Shown: positions 62,580-64,000 of the stretch, piece by piece | Layout: each line of letters begins with the position of its first letter | Position numbering within the stretch: the first letter of the stretch is position 1 | Source of the DNA: Natronosalvus hydrolyticus | GTDB taxonomy: Archaea; Halobacteriota; Halobacteria; Halobacteriales; Natrialbaceae | Assembly (NCBI GenBank): GCA_025517525.1 | Contig: JAOPJZ010000001.1 | Coordinates: forward strand, 310,001 to 374,000 | Reading direction: 5' to 3' | Length of the DNA stretch: 64,000 bases | Notes under the pieces: generated by a model | What the model was told of the DNA's origin: nothing | The model's database searches: none | The model's input: only the letters and a program-made list of their open reading frames with translations | Translations under genes and position numbers: made by a program

Positions 62580-62583
62580 CTCA

Positions 62584-62662
62584 TACGGTCTGCTGTAACT
62601 TTTTATTGGTGATTGCCCATACCGGGTCGGCAATCACCGGTAAGAGACGACAGTAAATCGTA
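62584..62662. mobile_element. Palindromic MITE-like element, family A copy 5 (nested in family C target site)
   Basis: A 79-bp copy with ends TACGGTCTGCTGT and complement TACGATTTACTGT. It is flanked by TCA at 62581-62583 and 62663-62665. The right TCA is the stop codon of the minus-strand ferredoxin gene, and removing the element with one TCA restores CTCAG, the right target duplication of the family C copy. Confidence 0.8.
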
Positions 62663-62998
62663 TCAGTCGTCGGCCGCCGCCGTTTCCGAACCCGAATCGG
62701 CCTCGAGGTCGCCTTCGATACTCGGGGGGTACTTGCCGCGCTCGAGTTTCAGGTCGCTGGTCGGGCGAGCCATACACGTCAACGCGTACCCTTCTGCCTC
62801 GGCTTCGGTCAATCCGCGAGCTGCGGGCTGGGTGACCTCTCCCTCGAGAATTTCCGCCGAACAGGCCAGACACATCCCGACGCGGCAGGAGTACTCCTGG
62901 GCGATTCCTTCCTCGAGACAGCGGCTGAGAATCGTTTCTTTGTCCGAACAGGTGATGGTCTCGCCGGTCCCCACAAACTCGACGGTGTACTCGGTCAT
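62663..62998 (-). CDS. 2Fe-2S ferredoxin
   Basis: A 111-residue plant-type ferredoxin starting MTEYTVEFVGTGETITCSDK. Ligands are YSCRVGMCLACSAEI (C-x4-C-x2-C) near residue 37 and LTCMARPTSDLKL (fourth Cys) near residue 73. It lacks the acidic halophilic insert found in the fusion protein at 9850, so it belongs to a different subgroup. It carries electrons in the cytosol; partners are unknown. It is divergent from the geranylgeranyl reductase gene, 139 bases apart, which makes it a candidate electron donor for that reductase (inference). The stop codon lies in a transposon target duplication. Confidence 0.9.
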   Translation of the reverse strand: MTEYTVEFVGTGETITCSDKETILSRCLEEGIAQEYSCRVGMCLACSAEILEGEVTQPAARGLTEAEAEGYALTCMARPTSDLKLERGKYPPSIEGDLEADSGSETAAADD

Positions 62999-63137
62999 GC
63001 TCGCGGCTACGACAGATGGGTGTAAAACTCTTTATTCCCTATTTGTTGGGATGGAAAGGACATATTGGGCCTCATTCGAACGAATCTGCAGGCACGCAGG
63101 AAAAACGTTTTCTTGACGGGGTGAACAGAGACGAGTT

Positions 63138-64000
63138 ATGAGCAGTATGGAGCAGTCGGCGTCGACGACGGCGGATCGAAATCTTTCGCCTGACGTCGTT
63201 GTCGTTGGTGCCGGTACGGCAGGATGTTATGCGGCTGCCACCGTCGCCAACGCCGGCTACGACGTGGTCGTAATTGAGCGGAAAACGGAGGAAGAAGCCG
63301 GGCATATCGCCTGTGGAGACGCGTTGAAGGGGGCCGATGCCTTCCCCGAAGCAATCCCGAAATCCCGGATTCAATCGGCGTTCACGAACACCGACGTCGA
63401 CCACGGGCGCTTTGAAATCCCACAGGAAGATACCGTCCTCGAGATTCCGGTTCCCGGCGAACTCGCCGTCATCGACCGATGGGAGTACGGGCGCAAGATC
63501 ATCGAGGGTGCCGACGACGCTGGAGCGGACTTTCACTACGACACGGTCGTCCAGGACGTCGTGCAAGCCGACGACGGCCGCGTGACGGGTGTCAAAGCCA
63601 TGTCTCGTGGGACACCGCTTTCGTACGAAGCCGACCTCGTTATCGACGGTGCTGGCTCGCTGTCCGTACTCCAGGACAAAGTCGACTTCTCGAACTCCAC
63701 CTTCGACACCAACGTCAACTACTCGCAGTTCTGTTCGGCCTACCGGGAAATCGTTCACGTCGACGAACCGGTCGAGTGGTCCGACGCACTCGTGTTCAAG
63801 CCCACCGAGCGTGCCGCAGGCTATCTCTGGTATTTCCCTCGCACCGAGACTGAGATCAACGCCGGCCTGGGCTTTCAGATGACCGAACAGCCCATGCAAC
63901 TCGTCGAGGACCTCAAACGCGACCTGCGAAATCGACCGGAGTTCACCGGCGCGCGCGTCGAAGACAAACTCGGCGCGGCCCTGCCGACCCGCCGACCGTA
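63138..64000 (+). CDS. Geranylgeranyl reductase family flavoprotein (truncated by window end)
   Basis: 287 residues are visible, with no stop before the window ends. It starts MSSMEQSASTTADRNLSPDV (a second ATG three codons on). The FAD motif VVVVGAGTAGCYAAATVANA is near residue 20, then VVIERKTEEEAGHIACGDAL and VIDGAGSLSVLQDKVDFSNS. AGYLWYFPRTETEINAGLGF near residue 235 is typical of digeranylgeranylglycerophospholipid reductases, which saturate isoprenoid chains of archaeal membrane lipids. Another isoprenoid substrate is possible. The ferredoxin gene is divergent beside it. Confidence 0.88.
   Translation, partial: MSSMEQSASTTADRNLSPDVVVVGAGTAGCYAAATVANAGYDVVVIERKTEEEAGHIACGDALKGADAFPEAIPKSRIQSAFTNTDVDHGRFEIPQEDTVLEIPVPGELAVIDRWEYGRKIIEGADDAGADFHYDTVVQDVVQADDGRVTGVKAMSRGTPLSYEADLVIDGAGSLSVLQDKVDFSNSTFDTNVNYSQFCSAYREIVHVDEPVEWSDALVFKPTERAAGYLWYFPRTETEINAGLGFQMTEQPMQLVEDLKRDLRNRPEFTGARVEDKLGAALPTRRP

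Noticed and set aside
5370..62662. The scattered palindromes considered as a CRISPR array or as rho-independent terminators only
   Set aside because: They are single, widely spaced and flanked by target duplications and inverted ends, which neither explanation predicts; they may still act as terminators.

Overview
The window is chromosomal DNA of a haloarchaeon, most likely of the Natrialbaceae type. The evidence is the strongly acidic proteome, a complete halophilic 2Fe-2S ferredoxin domain, FtsZ1, a Dph6-type diphthamide ligase, a DtdA-type D-aminoacyl-tRNA deacylase, a geranylgeranyl reductase family gene, TATA-type near-leaderless promoters and a very high frequency of CTCGAG. No tRNA, rRNA or CRISPR array was seen.

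Left part (1 to about 25.5 kb) is an accessory stress island. It holds nine universal stress protein genes with 13 Usp domains, one of them a Usp-Usp-ferredoxin fusion. Around them lie a decayed CBS-domain protein, a phosphoribosyltransferase divergent from an alpha/beta hydrolase, a decayed B12-type ribonucleotide reductase, a lipid-anchored 2Fe-2S ferredoxin, a UbaA/MoeB-like E1 enzyme, DUF2267 proteins, a PhaB/FabG-like reductase, a P2-type cation ATPase, an NDP-sugar pyrophosphorylase-like protein, a TreT-like trehalose synthase and a GT2 glycosyltransferase. The gene set closely parallels the mycobacterial DosR dormancy regulon and similar low-oxygen clusters of bacteria. A role in hypoxia or energy starvation is an inference. 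The first 6.3 kb contains several broken genes: the CBS protein, a DUF2267 fragment, a poly-G frameshifted membrane protein and the reductase remnant.

The middle (26 to 41 kb) is more ordinary: MTA/purine phosphorylase, MATE exporter, phosphoribosyltransferase, a 53-residue zinc-finger protein, a GH2-like protein, a coiled-coil protein, SppA, DUF373, Dph6, a second nucleotidyltransferase paralogous to the one at 16.9 kb, small HTH proteins, a Rieske protein and a saccharopine dehydrogenase-like protein.

The right part (41.5 to 64 kb) is mostly housekeeping: a tightly overlapping pabB-pabA-pabC operon with a degenerate ANL-fold gene, an AI-2E family transporter, rhodanese, MutS, zinc-finger proteins, a Gfo/Idh/MocA dehydrogenase, a glutaredoxin-like protein, acidic lipoproteins, AroE, a Ca2+/Na+ exchanger, DtdA, FtsZ1, a DUF3179 lipoprotein with a membrane partner, a ferredoxin and a truncated geranylgeranyl reductase.

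Scattered through the window are 13 short palindromic elements of about 63 to 90 bp in four sequence families. They behave as non-autonomous transposons: most have terminal inverted repeats and short target duplications (TNA for three families, CTNA(G) for the fourth). Six of the 12 insertion sites fall on the stop codon of a gene, and at two loci one family has inserted inside the target duplication of another.
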